A DNA stretch of 64,000 nucleotides from Corylus avellana (Eukaryota; Streptophyta; Magnoliopsida; Fagales; Betulaceae): positions 25,407,591-25,471,590 of the forward strand of contig NC_081548.1 in the NCBI RefSeq assembly GCF_901000735.1, read 5' to 3'. A program made the position numbers and the translations under genes. Positions 1 through 13,349 of this stretch are shown piece by piece; positions within the stretch are counted from its first letter, which is position 1; each line of letters starts with the position of its first letter. A model generated the notes under the pieces. It did not search any database. It saw only the letters and a list, made by a program, of their open reading frames with translations, and was not told the origin of the DNA.

Positions 1-30
1 CATATAAAAATGACAAAGAATCATGCAAAC

Positions 31-3000
31 CTGCTGTGTAATCTCAGAAATTGCTCTCTCCACATCCAGCTGTTCCTTCTGAATCTGTGAATTTGCTTCT
101 ACGAAAGCTCCGTCCAATGCATTCTGGGTGGTGTCGCCATTAGATGCAACATCAGCTTCTGCATCAGAAATAAGCCATTAATTTGCAGAAAGTTTGGTAG
201 TCTCAACATTGGGATATTCCCCAACTAAGGTTCTGGGTAGCACTTATTTGACTATTTAAAAGGCATGTGAAGGATGTCCTACGTTCCTGAAAGTTGCAAA
301 ATGGTCCCCAATTGACCTGTAGAGTATCCTTGCAAATCAATTGGGTAACACTTACTGAAATCCCTTAAAATTGAAAACTTGTCTACTTTGTGCCGATTAC
401 AACAGCAAACCACTAACATCCTAAACACAATTCCAGCCCAACACAGCCAAGTACGTAATCCAAATCCTAAATGATTGAGATAAGTTCCTGATCAGAACGA
501 CTTATACCTTGCAATTTTGTATTCCTGGCAAGAGTACCAAGATGCTCTCTATTTGCTCCATGGCCTACCTGAGAGAGACTCAAAACCGCTGCTCGGGCAG
601 CAGCTTCTGCAATGTCTACACCCGCCAGAGTTGACAGAAATGCAGCCTGAGAAGTGTTCCAAGTATAAATGTCAAAGTTGACCTTTTGAAGATCTGAATT
701 GCTTTCAAAAAAAGAAGAGTACTACCAACACATATATTTGGATAAAGCGGATTTAACATTCACTAAGTTGATATCAAATATAAATAGTTATAATTTCCAA
801 GTGGACCTAAAAGATGATTTTGACTCGCCGGTCAACTTGGATTGATTGGCTGGATATTAAAAGATAGCCATAAAACTCACTCAAAAAGCCATAATCTCAA
901 TCCATCTGGTTGAGTACTGGATTATCTAGCTAGACTTCCAGTAGACTAAAAGTGTCTCTTGTATACTTCATATGTACCTGGATTATGCTTTTCACTCCTA
1001 ACGTTATTTCAATTACTTAGCAAAAAAAGAAGTGAACCCAAGTACACCTGTACTAAATGACATGCCACAGACTTAAATGGTCATGATGAAAACCTTATAG
1101 GGAGGACCAAGTCTCTTATTATTGTTAGAGCACTTTATGTTCAACTTATTGAGTTTTCCGTGACTCAGTCTAAACCAACTTAACACAACTCTTTAGAAAG
1201 AAGACACCATTTAAATGCCTAAGCTTACAAAATGATGCTCATGAAGTAACCTTTGTTATGGGTGCAAGCATCATCCACTAGCCATAAATTCCTAATCCTA
1301 AGGTCCTGTTTATTTAAGTCGTAATCAGGTTCTCTGAACAAATAAACTCCATACCAAACACGGAACTCTGAAACAGCCCCATATCTATACCTGAGCCATA
1401 ATTGGGTTGCTTGCATCTGCAAGAGGTGTAAGACGCATTCTTTTACTGGGGAATGATGCACCAGAGCTTTCTAAACCGCATCCAGCATCAACTTGATCCT
1501 TCACTGCATTACAATTGTTATCAACCTCCCCAGATTCTGGATATTTAAGATATTGCTCCCCAAAAGGAAGCTTAATGAACTGAGCGACACATTCCTTCTC
1601 GCTTCTTCCACCAACAAGTTGTGCAACCCTCTTCCAGTCATCACCATAATGCATAATAGCTTCCAGAAGATACAAAGTTTCTTTTTCTGTCCAATCTGCC
1701 TTCATATCTTCACTGATCTCAACCCGCCTGAAATCTCCAGAGTTGACACCAACCCGGTAGTTACCACGAACATAGCATCTTGCACAAAGAGTCAAGTCAT
1801 ACTGATAAACAAAGAGGGATTTAAAGGATCAGCCACAGTGGTGCCAGTGAATGAAATAGACTAGGAAAAAAAAGAAAAGAAAAGAAAAACCTTGAAATAC
1901 TGAAGCATATAAGTGAGCATGCATAACAAATACGGCTATGAAAAAAGGGATCAGCCACAAACTGCAGTCTGCAGTAACAAATAATATCCTACAGGAACTT
2001 AACTATTTGTGATTTGCATCAAACAGGAATATGGTATTCACATAACATTTTTGACAGATGATGATGATGCCGAAACTCCTCTAACCCTAAATGTTTCCAC
2101 ATATACAACAAGACACGAGTACATACATAATATGTACCGAATTTTGGTGGTGTTACACTTATACTGAATTTTAAAAAAAAAATCTACATCGCGCAAGTAA
2201 AAAAAAGAAGAAAAAAAAATCTAAACTTCTAGTAGCGGTCCTTTCTCTATGCCATTTATTTATGAAATCAACAATCTTCACACATATCGAATTGAAATTC
2301 CCTTCTATACACACATATCCGAAATTTGCAACCATAAGCATATAACTGAGTAAAAAGCAGAAAACTTTTACATTGCCAGTAAGCAGAAAAACACACCCAA
2401 ACTCACCTTATCACAAGCAAAGCAGGCAATGCTGCAAACGAGCTTGCACCCACTGCACACCACCTTGTTAGAACTCTCTCTATTGGAAGCCGCCGCCGCG
2501 GAAGACTCAACCGTCGCAGCAGCGCCGCCGCCGCCTCCTTTGGCGTCGGACTTACTCTCCTTGTCTTCCCACTTGAGCGGCTTGTTGTGCGCGGAGGGCG
2601 AGTAATTGACCAGACCCCACGCTTCCAGGAAATCGAAGACCCTGCGGATGGAACCCACGTCGCCTACCAGGATCTTTCTGGCGTCCGTAAAAGTGAGCTT
2701 CTTCGAAGGGTTGGCCCTGAACTGCTTGACGATGGAGTTCCTGTAGTACATGTACAACCCGGGGTTCTTGGAGTGAGAGGCAGTGTCGAAGAACTCCGGG
2801 ACGAACCGGACCTCGCAGTCGTGGATTTTGCTCCATGAGAACCAACCTAAGATCCGAGGATTAAGCTTAATTAATTAATAAATAATTGACCCAGTACCAC
2901 AATTAAAGATGAAAACTTTAAATGTTTTTGTTGGGTGAAAGAAGGGACTTACGGGAATAGCTGGGGACGTGGATGACGTCGGCATCGGAAGGCGGTGGAT

Positions 3001-3160
3001 CAGGAGGCCTAGGGGCGGAGGTGGTTGTGGTTGTGGTTGTGGTGGTGGTGGTGGGAGTCTCGGGCTTGACGGGCAGGGGGGTGACGGGGCTCTGGGAGAT
3101 AGGGGGTGGCGGTTTGGCTGGGGTTTCAGTGGGTTCTTTGGCTGGTGAAGTGGTCGCCAT
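31..3160 (-). CDS. SWI3B: SWI3B, SWI/SNF chromatin-remodelling core subunit (3' end off window)
   Basis: Five exons read on the minus strand: 3160-2953, 2846-2407, 1801-1391, 646-508 and 158-31. They join in frame to 442 codons and continue off the left edge; the Arabidopsis protein is about 470 aa, so few codons are missing. The order is a Pro/Thr-rich N-terminus, a SWIRM domain (about residues 61-160, beginning VIHVPSYSRWFSW), a low-complexity Gly/Ala linker, a cysteine cluster (CSGCKLVCSIACFACDKYD then LCARC, about 196-225), a SANT/Myb-like domain (about 250-300, WTEKETLYLLEAIMHYGDDW), and a helical segment ending EQLDVERAISEITQQ that starts the usual C-terminal leucine-zipper coiled coil. 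Family knowledge: SWI3 proteins dimerise and scaffold the BRM/SYD ATPase complexes in the nucleus. The exon 1 Thr run (about 12 Thr) is encoded by a CCA/CAA microsatellite near 3017-3054 and may vary in length. Confidence 0.95.
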
Positions 3161-3674
3161 GATTTTGCCTCAAACTGCTCGGAAAGAGAGATAAAACAAA
3201 GCGGCGACTTGGAATTGGGTTCGACGAGAGAGTGTACAAATGGTTGGGCTGGTTTTGGGAGTTGTCATTTCATTATCTAAACCAGGCCCAGCCCAGGATC
3301 TAACGGGACCTAGATTAGAAACTCCTCCAACAAAATGTATTTTGCCTTTGACCCAAGAATACATCTTCATGAAAAATAAATCGCCCTCCACCTAATGAGC
3401 TCCCCACAATCTCATTTTTATAGAAGAAGTTGGTACTGCAAACCACCATTGGTCCAAAATTCACTAATACCAATCCAAAATTTAATGACAATTTTTAGTG
3501 CTACATTAAGCAGCGTGCACTTGAGAGTATGAAGTAGGAGTGTATGTAGACTAATAATATAAACCACGTTTATCTCACAATAAGTAGTCATAACCAACCC
3601 TTGGATTAATCCTTACCGAAAAAAAAAGAATTATTTGATTAAGACTTTCACAACCGCATTTGAGATAAAAATGT

Positions 3675-3724
<50 letters not shown>

Positions 3725-5499
3725 AGAAATGTTAGAAATCATACTTTTATTCCATTTTATTGATGTGACGGTCTCAACCAACCATTGGACCAACCCTTGT
3801 TTTTTTTAAAAAAAATGAATGACTGATTGGCAATGCCACATCAGCAAAATGAGATAAAAATATGGTGTATATAGTTACTTGTATAAATAAGGTATTATTC
3901 TTTATGGATCACGCTTCAAATGGTTCCAAGAGCCCAACACTTTATGAAATTATAATTGTATCCTCATGGTATGCTTTCATATAAAATCAATAAATTTTGT
4001 ACATGTTTTTCTACGGAACCCTTACAACCAACCCACCCCTTTTTATTTTTTATTTGTACAAATGATCGATTTGGACTTAACACAGGAGTATTGTAGAGGA
4101 ATCATTAACAAACTTTTCGTGTACCCAAGAGATTAATTTGATACAAATCTAGTTAAACAATTTTTAAACTGAATTCAAACTGTTAATGATTATTATTATT
4201 ATTAAAATTGTTTATAATAATACATTAATACTATTGAATTTGAGGGTCAGCAATTCCCTCCGAACCAAAATAAGTAAGACCAGAAATGAAGAAACATGGC
4301 CGAAAGATATTGCCAAAGGCTTTAATTGTTGATTCCACAATACTTTTCACACGTTGTTTGTCAATGCCAATGCCAGTGGAAGCAACCACAGCTGTGTTCG
4401 ATAATGCCACCAAAGAGACAAAGAACCGACCTAGCAAGTCACCTACCACAATTATCCCGGGGCCACTACGTGCAAAATCATTTAAGTGTCTATAGGGGGC
4501 CTCCACCTATGACGTGGAGAGTCTTATCCTTGGGTGAGAAAATTGGACGTGGAACAAAGTTTTCTTTGAAATTAATTAACTAATTTTTTTTTTAAAAAAA
4601 AAAGATTATTCAGAATGCATATAAAACATGTCAATTTATTCTGGGAAAGGTGCCAACCCATCAAAACCGCTCACAATGACAAGAAATCCCCCCCCCCCCT
4701 TGCAATCCAGAATGGATTATAGGGGACCCTGAACATAATTAGGTACTTGTAAAACCGTATGTGTTATCTCAATAATCCAAAGAAAAATATAATGTGTTGC
4801 AGAATCATGGGTACTCGTGCAAATTTAAGAGAAGATATTAATCATCTCTGATTCCACTTGTCGAGGTTAACAGGACAAAGAAATGATTATGACATAAAAT
4901 GATGCCGCCTGAGCAACATTCTCAATAAACAGCTGGCAAAGAAAACGAACTGTGGACATAAAATCCTACACTGTATATCTAGCTTGCACGTGCTGGGGCA
5001 TGCATAACATCATATGGACAAGATGAGCAAAAGAAGAGTTGAAAGATTTTCAATTTGGTCTATACCTATATTCTTTCTATCCCTTAATAAAAAGGAAGCA
5101 GGACCCTTAATGCTCCTTACAGAACTAGGCTCGAGTAACATTAGCTGAGTTAGAAGTTAATTAAAAAAAAATTATGGTACGAAAAAGATAATATAATGAC
5201 CATTAATCCAACCTATATATTTAGGAACTTGTATAGTTGCCTACCTGCTGGAAGACACGCCTTCAAATCAGAAGGAATATTAGTACACACAAAAATTGTT
5301 CTCAAATAGGATATGACCTGTCTCCATGTTTTGAAGCCAGGTTCTAAAAATCGTCCAAGATGCAGGAGTTGAATTTTTGAAAGAAAAAAAATCCTAGCAC
5401 TAATATGCACAGAACTCAAATCACATTTAAATACAATGGACCCAACACCACACAGACCACCAGAGACTATCTATACACCCAAAATGCAGGGGCTAGACT
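3161..5499. other. Intergenic spacer, SWI3B upstream to RRM-gene 3' end
   Basis: No convincing gene is visible. The segment next to 3160 must hold the SWI3B promoter. A compound microsatellite, (TA)n then (GA)n, lies at about 3675-3721. A 91-codon minus-strand ORF at 4231-4506 was not recognised and is treated as chance or relic sequence. A run of C sits at about 4689-4698. Confidence 0.6.
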
Positions 5500-6106
5500 A
5501 CAAAAGAATCATATGTTGATTCTAAGTGATGATTTTTACAGAGTTTTATTCCTACATGGCTGCTAGAAACCGATTCCAGCACCCATCAATCCATGACTGC
5601 CTGCTACTCATCCAGAGCAGAGGCATTATACGAGGGTTTAGATACACTAGGGTAAAGGTCCTAAAGGAAGAGCAGCCCGCATCTTCCACATCCCTTCTCC
5701 GCCAGCTGGAGCGACTCAGACATTTGATTTGACTTCTCTGGTGAGAATGACTACGTACGACCTGCACAATACGAAAGTGATATAAGAACACCTCCGGCAT
5801 AAATACTTCAATTAGAGACTAGTAGAATTTGGGATGTGAAGTCTACTGTAATTGGGCTGAAGAGAATCAAAATAAATCATTTGCAAATACTTCAATTTGA
5901 AAATCGTACCTCTAGAATGCAAAATATATAATTTGCAAGGCTAGATCCGAAGCCCGCCACTCAAGTAGCAGTTCCGCTGCTCTTAGTCCTGCTGCAATCT
6001 AAGGATACCTGAAAGCAAACAATAGTCTCCAACAATAAGATCATACAGGTGGCATGCCGCATATATGGGCATGATCATGTATGTGGCACTCACCTTGATC
6101 AACCCC
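5500..6106 (-). other. Spliced 3' UTR exons of the RRM gene
   Basis: Just after the RRM stop codon (6109-6107) there is a strong donor, CAAG|GTGAGT, at about 6091. It is followed by an acceptor TTTCAG|GTATCC giving an exon 6008-5910, a donor TAGAG|GTACG, and an acceptor TTGTGCAG|GTCG giving a last exon from 5761 to about 5500. This predicts two introns in the 3' UTR. Boundaries come from splice consensus only; the polyadenylation point was not determined. Confidence 0.5.
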
Positions 6107-9100
6107 TCACCCTGTTTGGTCAGAACCGCTACCTTGCATGTACTGAGGAGAAGGAGCAGGAACCATAAACTGTGGTTGTGCTGCAACAGGCGCTGCTATA
6201 CCTGACAAGACAAATGTACTTACCCTAATCAGGCATATACAATGTGCAAATCTTGATAAGAAATTTAATAAGCAAGTGTCATTTTGAGTTTGACTCTCCC
6301 TTTCTGCATCAAGAATGGAAGACTTGCTTTATTGCCTCATTTTTGGTAAACTCTTTTGCTTTCTTCAGTTTGACCTCCCTACCTTTGTCCTATTTTAATC
6401 ATTCATCTTTATCCACACCATTATCTCATCTACTGATCATAAGTCTAATTTTAGTCTGATTCCATTACCATTTACACAGAATTTAACTTTATCCTGGATC
6501 TTTCTCAAACAGATTCTCAAGATTCCCCTCAAACAATTACCTCAATTCAAGGTGTTTTACAACCTTTTGCATTCTCATTTAATTATCTTATCGATGGTAC
6601 TGATACATATGCTATATAATACAACATTTGGTATATCAGTTCAATAATAAGTTTTTTTCCAGTCTTTCTCAAACTGTGCGGCTTCTATGGTAAATTGCTG
6701 AATTAAACATTAAAGGCTTGATTTTAACATTGTGAGGTTCATCAAGAAGGCTCGAGTAACATAGAAGAACCATTCAATTCAGCAATAAATAATTGTTTTG
6801 CAAAGAAAAAGTACAAAGGAATGTTTTCTGGAAAATTGATAGCAGAGTAAGGATTAAAACTTTCATGGTGTAATTCTCTTTGGCAAGTGCAAGTGGCTAT
6901 TCATGCTGTTAAGTAACAAAGACTAGTTTCTAGGACAAAGAAAGTACCTGTAGGATATGGTGATTGAATTGTAGGCATAGGTGAAGTTGTTATTGCATTA
7001 ACACTAGGTCCGCCAAATTGTACTATCTGATGACCAGGCATAGCATAACTGGGCACTGCCGCATAACCATGACCACCAGGAATAGTTTGTCCGAGCTGTC
7101 CATAAGGATAGACAGCAGTGTTAACTGTCCCAGGTACTCCATAAATCTGATAGTATTGCTGACCTGCATAAGGGTTGTAAACACCCTGTGGGAAGAAATA
7201 CAACACAAAAAATTATTGCAAGAAACATGCAGTATAGTCCCATTCTATATAACTCCTAGAAAATGTAGGTTTCAATTACTGCCGAAATTTTGGACCAAAT
7301 CTGACCTGTGGATAGACATATTCAGGTCCATATGCTTGATACCTGCAAGATAAAACCACCATTGAAATTTTTTTAAAAGATTAGCACTAAACCAGGATAT
7401 TTGGATGCACATATCGAATATAAATGGCAAATATAGCTTGGACCCTTACATGAGATGAACAACATACAACACCATTCATAACATTGAAATGACCATGGTT
7501 TCCCAAGTAAACCATAAGTTGAATTGGCCCCTATCCTACTGATGAGCCATCTCATGCAGGCCTAAAGAATAAATCAATTAATACTGAGACAATCTAAGCA
7601 GACTATTCCCTTTGAAATGCACAACTTACCCATAAGGAGGATACATCAATCCTTGTTGGTAGCTGTAAGAAACTGGTTGCTGGTAGCCAAAACTTCCCAT
7701 ATAAGCCCCCCGGCTGGTTTGCACATTTCCAATGTACGGGGCTGCTGGTCTTAGACGTCCTATAATAAGCAAACGCATAAAGCAAAACAGAAGAAATAAA
7801 AAGTACTTAAGAAGATAACAATTATAGATGAATAAAAGGGCCCAAAAATTAAACTGACTGAAATTAAAAATGAAACTAGCTCAATTATTTTAAATTTTTA
7901 GTATTACTTCTACATTTAATAAGAATTAATTTTTCCAAAAAAAAAAAAAAAAAGACAAACAAATTGTCGTGGAGGCACTTTTATTGCCGTACCAACTGCT
8001 ACTTCTTGCAAATTCAAAAGGCTTGCAGAGTGGCTTGAGCTTGATAAAATCAGTGTCCATTTTTTTAATAAGTAAAATCAGTGTCCATTTGAACATAGTA
8101 ACACAAAGTGCATGTCAAATATTCATTCCCTCAATAACATAAATCTGCTATGCATTACCAATAGGACCAACAAGGCAATACCCCCATCTGCATATTTACT
8201 TTGAAGAAAAATGCAAACTCAATTACATTCACAGCTATGCCATAATGAAGTCATCAGCCAATAGGTCATATTTAAGTAGGGTAGTATCCCAACTTGTGAT
8301 ACACAGAAATCAAACCTTCGATAATAGATAACAAACTTAAGTTGAGTACAAGAATGGAAAGGTCAAAGAAAGTTAATCCAGATGGCAACATTGTGAACAT
8401 TTTAAAGTGTACCAGATAACATACAGTCATGAATCTTCAAAATAAAATAAAAAATCTGACTCAAATATCTAATAATATGACCTAACAGTGAAATCACCAA
8501 AGGATAAATATTAGGGCAAATGCCAGCAAAAATAACATACCATAAGGCATAGAAGGCCGGGGTCGCCCGAGCGAAGCCAAATTACAATTTGCCCGCCTGC
8601 CATCAATGATTGGAGTCGGATCAGCACAGGCTCTCCTAGCAGCCTCGGGGTCGCGAAAAGTCACCTAAACCCTCCATGTAAATCCGAACGAAAATCAAGT
8701 CACTCAATAGTCAAACAAAAAATTCCCCATTGACACTGAACAAGGAAGATTCACATACATTAACTAGCGCAAATGATATATACATATAACACCAATAAAC
8801 TCAAGCAAGCACATATCGATAAATACAAACAGCTGAAGCTTCCAAATTTCAAAGTGGCATACAGACAGCTCTGATCAATTCTAAGATCATCACGTAAAAC
8901 GATTATAATTGACATCTACGTACACTATATACTGATACTCATTTCATAAGAAAGATATAAGATAGCAAAAACCCAGAAACTGATAACAATAAATACTCAC
9001 AAAACCATAGCCTTTTGATCGACCAGTATTCTTATCAGTGATCACGACGGCTTCTAGAATTTCACCGAACTGCTCGAAGTACCGTCGCATAGTCTCGCTC

Positions 9101-9231
9101 TGTGTCTCCCAGGCCAGTCCCCCGACAAAGACCTTGGTATAGGTGGTATCACCAAAAGGGGAATTCAAGAACTGAAACCCGGAACCAGAACTCGATCCCG
9201 AACCCGGACCCGGAATCGACTGGTAAGCCAT
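6107..9231 (-). CDS. Single-RRM RNA-binding protein (RBM24/38-like, plant clade)
   Basis: Six coding exons: 9231-9001, 8664-8541, 7759-7630, 7342-7306, 7185-6948 and 6201-6107. They join to 855 nt, or 284 aa. The ATG at 9231 is chosen because it precedes a Gly/Ser leader and one intact RRM: RNP2 is KVFVGGL (residues 33-39), RNP1 is KGYGFVTF (73-80, split by intron 1), and the domain runs to about residue 115. The rest is a low-complexity tail rich in Tyr, Gly, Pro and Gln, ending at SDQTG. Family knowledge: this matches Arabidopsis RRM proteins such as At1g76460/At1g20880. The target RNA is unknown; an mRNA-processing or stability role is inferred. The 3' UTR appears to carry two introns, which could make the transcript sensitive to nonsense-mediated decay or give alternative C-termini. 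Confidence 0.92.
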
Positions 9232-9368
9232 GAATGACAAATTTCAAGTGATAAAAGAAAGAAACCCAATTGAAGTTCAGATAGGAAAAGCCCAAGATTC
9301 TGGAAAAAAGACGATCAAATAGGAGATACTAAAGTCGACCCAATAACCAGAAAGCAGCATATTAAAGG

Positions 9369-9391
9369 AAAAACCCTAGAAAAACCCTAGA
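9369..9391 (-). promoter_or_regulatory. Paired telo-box motifs in the RRM-gene leader
   Basis: Two AAACCCTAG motifs lie 11 bp apart, about 140-160 bp upstream of the RRM start codon. A third copy lies near 9600. Telo boxes are known in promoters and leaders of plant housekeeping and RNA-processing genes and bind Telobox/TRB factors. That they act here is inferred from position. Confidence 0.45.
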
Positions 9392-9539
9392 TGTTGACGA
9401 CGAGATATCCTGGGAATCCATATAGAATTTGGAAATGGAATCCAAGAAACAGGAGGCGGGGCTAATCGTGAATGAGAAGGAAGAGATCGGAGAGCACAGT
9501 AATGGAGGGAATAAGCCCCAAAGAGTCGATAATAAACCA

Positions 9540-12500
9540 AAAAAATAAAAAAATAAATAAAAAAGAGGGAGAGAAAGTAGAAAGAAAGAAAAAAAAGGAA
9601 ACCCTAGAATAGGGGAGGTGGGGATGATGGGCCAAGGGGTCGGTGGTGGGATTGGATGATGGAAAATAGAGAAAGCATGGGCTGGGCTACGAAAAGGTGG
9701 TCAAGTCAGAGACTGTAAAAGATTCTTGGTGTATTAGTACTAACTAGTATTAGCACTAACAGTAGCAGGGAAGGGAAAGGAGAGGAGGGATTTTGATTTT
9801 CCTCTTCTTTTGGTTTCTTCATGGGTGGCGTTGGAGGAGAGAGAGGGTCATGATTTGCAGCGGAGGAGGGAAGGGAAGAGAAGGAAAGGAAAAGAGAGTG
9901 AAAGAGAAGGGAAAAGTAGGGTCCCTTTTGTCTTCCAGAGTTCTCAAACAAAAGCCGACAGCTTGTGGAGGTTGTGGATGTGGGACCCTATATCATCATA
10001 CAATGTTTTCCCCCAACCCAGAAAAAACTCTTGTTATTCCTCTCTCTCTCTCTCTCATCTCAAACAGTCCGTAATCCGTTAGCTTTTGCTTTTGCACGTA
10101 CTCATAACGGAGTCCAGCACATACAAAGGCCAAAACGGACCTAACACCGCCGTGTTTTGCTGGATTTCCCGTTGAATATTCATTTCTTTGTCGTTGCAAA
10201 ACATTATGGTATTTATGAAAACACCCACGCATTCATTTAGCCTAAGGGGGGGACTCTTTGCTCTCATTCCAGTATGGTGGGTAATTTTTTATGTCGTTAA
10301 CAAATTTCATATAAATTTAATACAAGATTAGTAAATTAGAATTATAGAGTTTGATCTATTTAATTAAGTGGATTGAGTTGAAGTTAATATATATAGTTTT
10401 ATATCAATATTTGGACACTACCCGAACCCGAACCCAAACCCGACAAGTAATATTTAGAAACTTAAAATCCGAATGTATAACACAAAATTAGTAAATAAGT
10501 TAAGAAAAGTAGTAAAAAATGATAGGTACGTGATGAAAGACCGGAGGTAAACTTGTTGCACTTTTTGGTTCTTCCATTGGATTCTTTCTAATCTACCATG
10601 ATCTCCATCATGTTAGAAACATTTGTTAATATCATCAATATATATATATATAAGCTTTGAAAAATTAGGTTTGACTTGTATGTAAATTAAATTTAATCCC
10701 TTAATTGTATATTGACCCCATTGAAAATTGGGTTTCGCCTCTTGGTACGTAGATATACAGAGAAGAAAGGATTGGATAAAGCTTGGGGAGGTGTCCGTGC
10801 AAGTATAGTCAAGAAAGGGACCCTCACTTTGGATGATGCTAGTTGTGACATGAATCATTATTTTCCTTCGTTAAACAGGTAGGTATGTTCATAAACTATT
10901 TCCACGAGCACTGATCACATGTGCTCAACCCCATTGTACTCATACAAATTATGCTACTTCTCATTTTCTACCCGTTGAAACATATACACTATTATATCTA
11001 TCAAATTTAATCTTAATCATTAAACAATCCATCTCAATTTTAAGCAAAACCAACACAAATGTGTAGGTAAACAATAATCAACTCAGACGATTGATTATCA
11101 AAAAATAGGTCTCGACAAAATTGTAAAACTATGTATGGAGATTAACGTCTACTTAATGTCAGAAGGTTAAAGAAATTGTTTACCTAACGATAAGAAAGTC
11201 AAGGACCGAAAGCCTAATAAACAGCATCCGTAGACCGTAATTATAACGGTCATAGAATAGTGAGATTCTTTATCAGGTAAAAGTTTTTGGATTTGCAAGA
11301 TGTGACTTGGCTCTCAAGAAAGCATTAATTTACGTGTTTATTGTAATTTTGTTTTTTTTTGGTGAGATAGTGATATTATAATCGGAAAAAAACAAGAGGG
11401 TCACCGTCGGCCGGTTAGTGGGTACGCAATAGAGACATATGCGTAACAAGGTAGTGGCTGGGCTTTGAGTTCGAAGCGGTCCAAATACACCTGTCTTGGG
11501 CCACTCTTTTAGTACAGCAATTAGCAATACTGTAATTAAAGGGACCACAACAAGACCTCGTGGTCGGGGCCCTTGAGCAGATAATAGTTCTTTGTTCGGG
11601 ACACAAGAATCTAGTTAGAGGTTTTACCGACTTTTTTTCATCAAAAAACAAGAATAACTTCTAACTACTTCGAAGAAATCAAGGAAGGATGTTTCCATTT
11701 CTTTCACAATGTTATTTTCTTGTTGAAAACATTGTCAAGCCCACAATCTTTTTAGGAAAATGCAACCTCTAGAGACTAGATTCTAGAAGAAACCAGATTT
11801 CCTCACTGCATTCTAGAATTAAACCAAAACCACATATATTTTGCTTAACACAATGGTTTAAAGGGATTAAGGATTTCTTGTTATTAGGCCGTTTAAATTT
11901 TATAAAAATTCAGGCATTTAAATAAATGAGCTATAGGACCCACCTGCTTCATACATGTAGGTCTGTTCTTCGAAGTAAGTAGGTTTCGTTTCACAGTCTC
12001 TCTTTGTCAAAAAACTTAATAACAGAGAATCCTCATCCAATCTAGAGATGAGATGTTAATTTTAGAATTTGACATATAGTTGAACCAACGACATATAGCA
12101 GACACATACAACCAACTTGTCTCAGCATACTATTTTTATGATGATCTAAAGAGTTTAATTGAGACAACTTCCGAGCAACACTTGAGTTTGTATCTACCTA
12201 TTGAGCATTAAGAGGTCTAGTTATACTCCAATAGCTGCTTACTCATCACTAATTGAGCATACAAAAATGCCAAACCATCTGGGCTCCTCAACACCTAATT
12301 TGGCACTTTGGCAATCAATAACCCTTTTAACAAAATGTCCAAATTGTTAAACTATAGTCTTGACCATCATTTTGTTTTGTTTTGGTCATGACTTTGCAAA
12401 GGAAAATGCTTGAGATGACTTCAAAACACCCTTGCAATTAATAAAGAGCATTAAAAATACAAGGATCACAAATCTCTCTTCCGTAATATCAATTAAAATA

Positions 12501-13080
12501 AAATAAAGTTTCTAATGAGATTAAACAATAATGGCTCCTTTTGTTATCTTTAGTTTTGTTGTTTCTTTAAAATAAAATATTAATAAACGACTAAAACACT
12601 AAATACTCCTAAAAACATAAAAATAATAATAATAATAATAATAAAATTATTTTAACATTTATGTTACATCAAAACACTTTTTCAAAATTAAAACAAAAAA
12701 AAACACCCTATGAACGTAACTAATTATAATGCTTGCACATGCACATCTTCTCAATTTTTTATGAAGATTATTTGATTAGAACATTTCGGTAATCTTTTTG
12801 CAATCTTTTCCCAAGATATATATGAATAGACTCTTTCCAATTGTTTTATAGATTCACAGTTTTTTTCTAGAGAAAATATAATACTTAGAAACAAGGTTCA
12901 AAACAAAATACTTCCCTGTAGCCTTTTTTTCCCTTATTCAATTAAAAAAAAAAAAAAAGGTTCAAAACAAAATACATATGTTACATATACTTGTTAAATT
13001 GGCAATTTTTTTTTTTTTTTTTCAAAACGTTCATCAAAAGCTTAAACCGATAGAAAATGAAAAATTTAACAATTTCGTTA
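9540..13080. other. Gene-free spacer between the RRM gene and CRL copy A
   Basis: The part up to about 9.95 kb is purine-rich and probably belongs to the RRM promoter and leader. From 10.3 to 13.1 kb I see AT-rich sequence with poly(A)/poly(T) runs and an (AAT)n run near 12620-12645, but no supportable gene. The short ORFs near 9.7-10.2 and 11.3-11.6 kb have no family match that I recognise. Confidence 0.6.
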
Positions 13081-13349
13081 ATATTATAACAATATTGATT
13101 ATTTTTTAATTAGATTCATAACAGTGAGACAAAAATTGATATGATAGAACCAATAAAACAGTGATACATATAATCTACAAGTGATTACATTTAAACAGTC
13201 ATATGCCATGACATACAGAGAAGCACAACTCACAATTCAAGCATACATTGAGTTTACAAGAGAGATTCAAATTGTTTGAACCATTTATTAAGCCAAATTG
13301 TCCTCATTTCAAAACTCACACTTACTTGGGAAGGCAAAACCACCTCTTT

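Noticed and set aside
4231..4506. 91-codon minus-strand ORF with a hydrophobic middle
   Set aside because: I recognise no domain, see no splice partners, and the region is otherwise repeat-like. Kept out as a gene call.
9706..9951. 81-codon Pro/Ser-rich minus-strand ORF upstream of the RRM gene
   Set aside because: It lies in a purine-rich promoter or leader stretch whose low complexity keeps the frame open by chance.
10424..10446. CCCGAACCCGAACCCAAACCC, telomere-like tract
   Set aside because: Too short and degenerate to be an interstitial telomere; the unit is not CCCTAAA.
11415..11651. Overlapping minus-strand ORFs in the RRM to CRL spacer
   Set aside because: No conserved motif, no splice context, and unrecognised composition.
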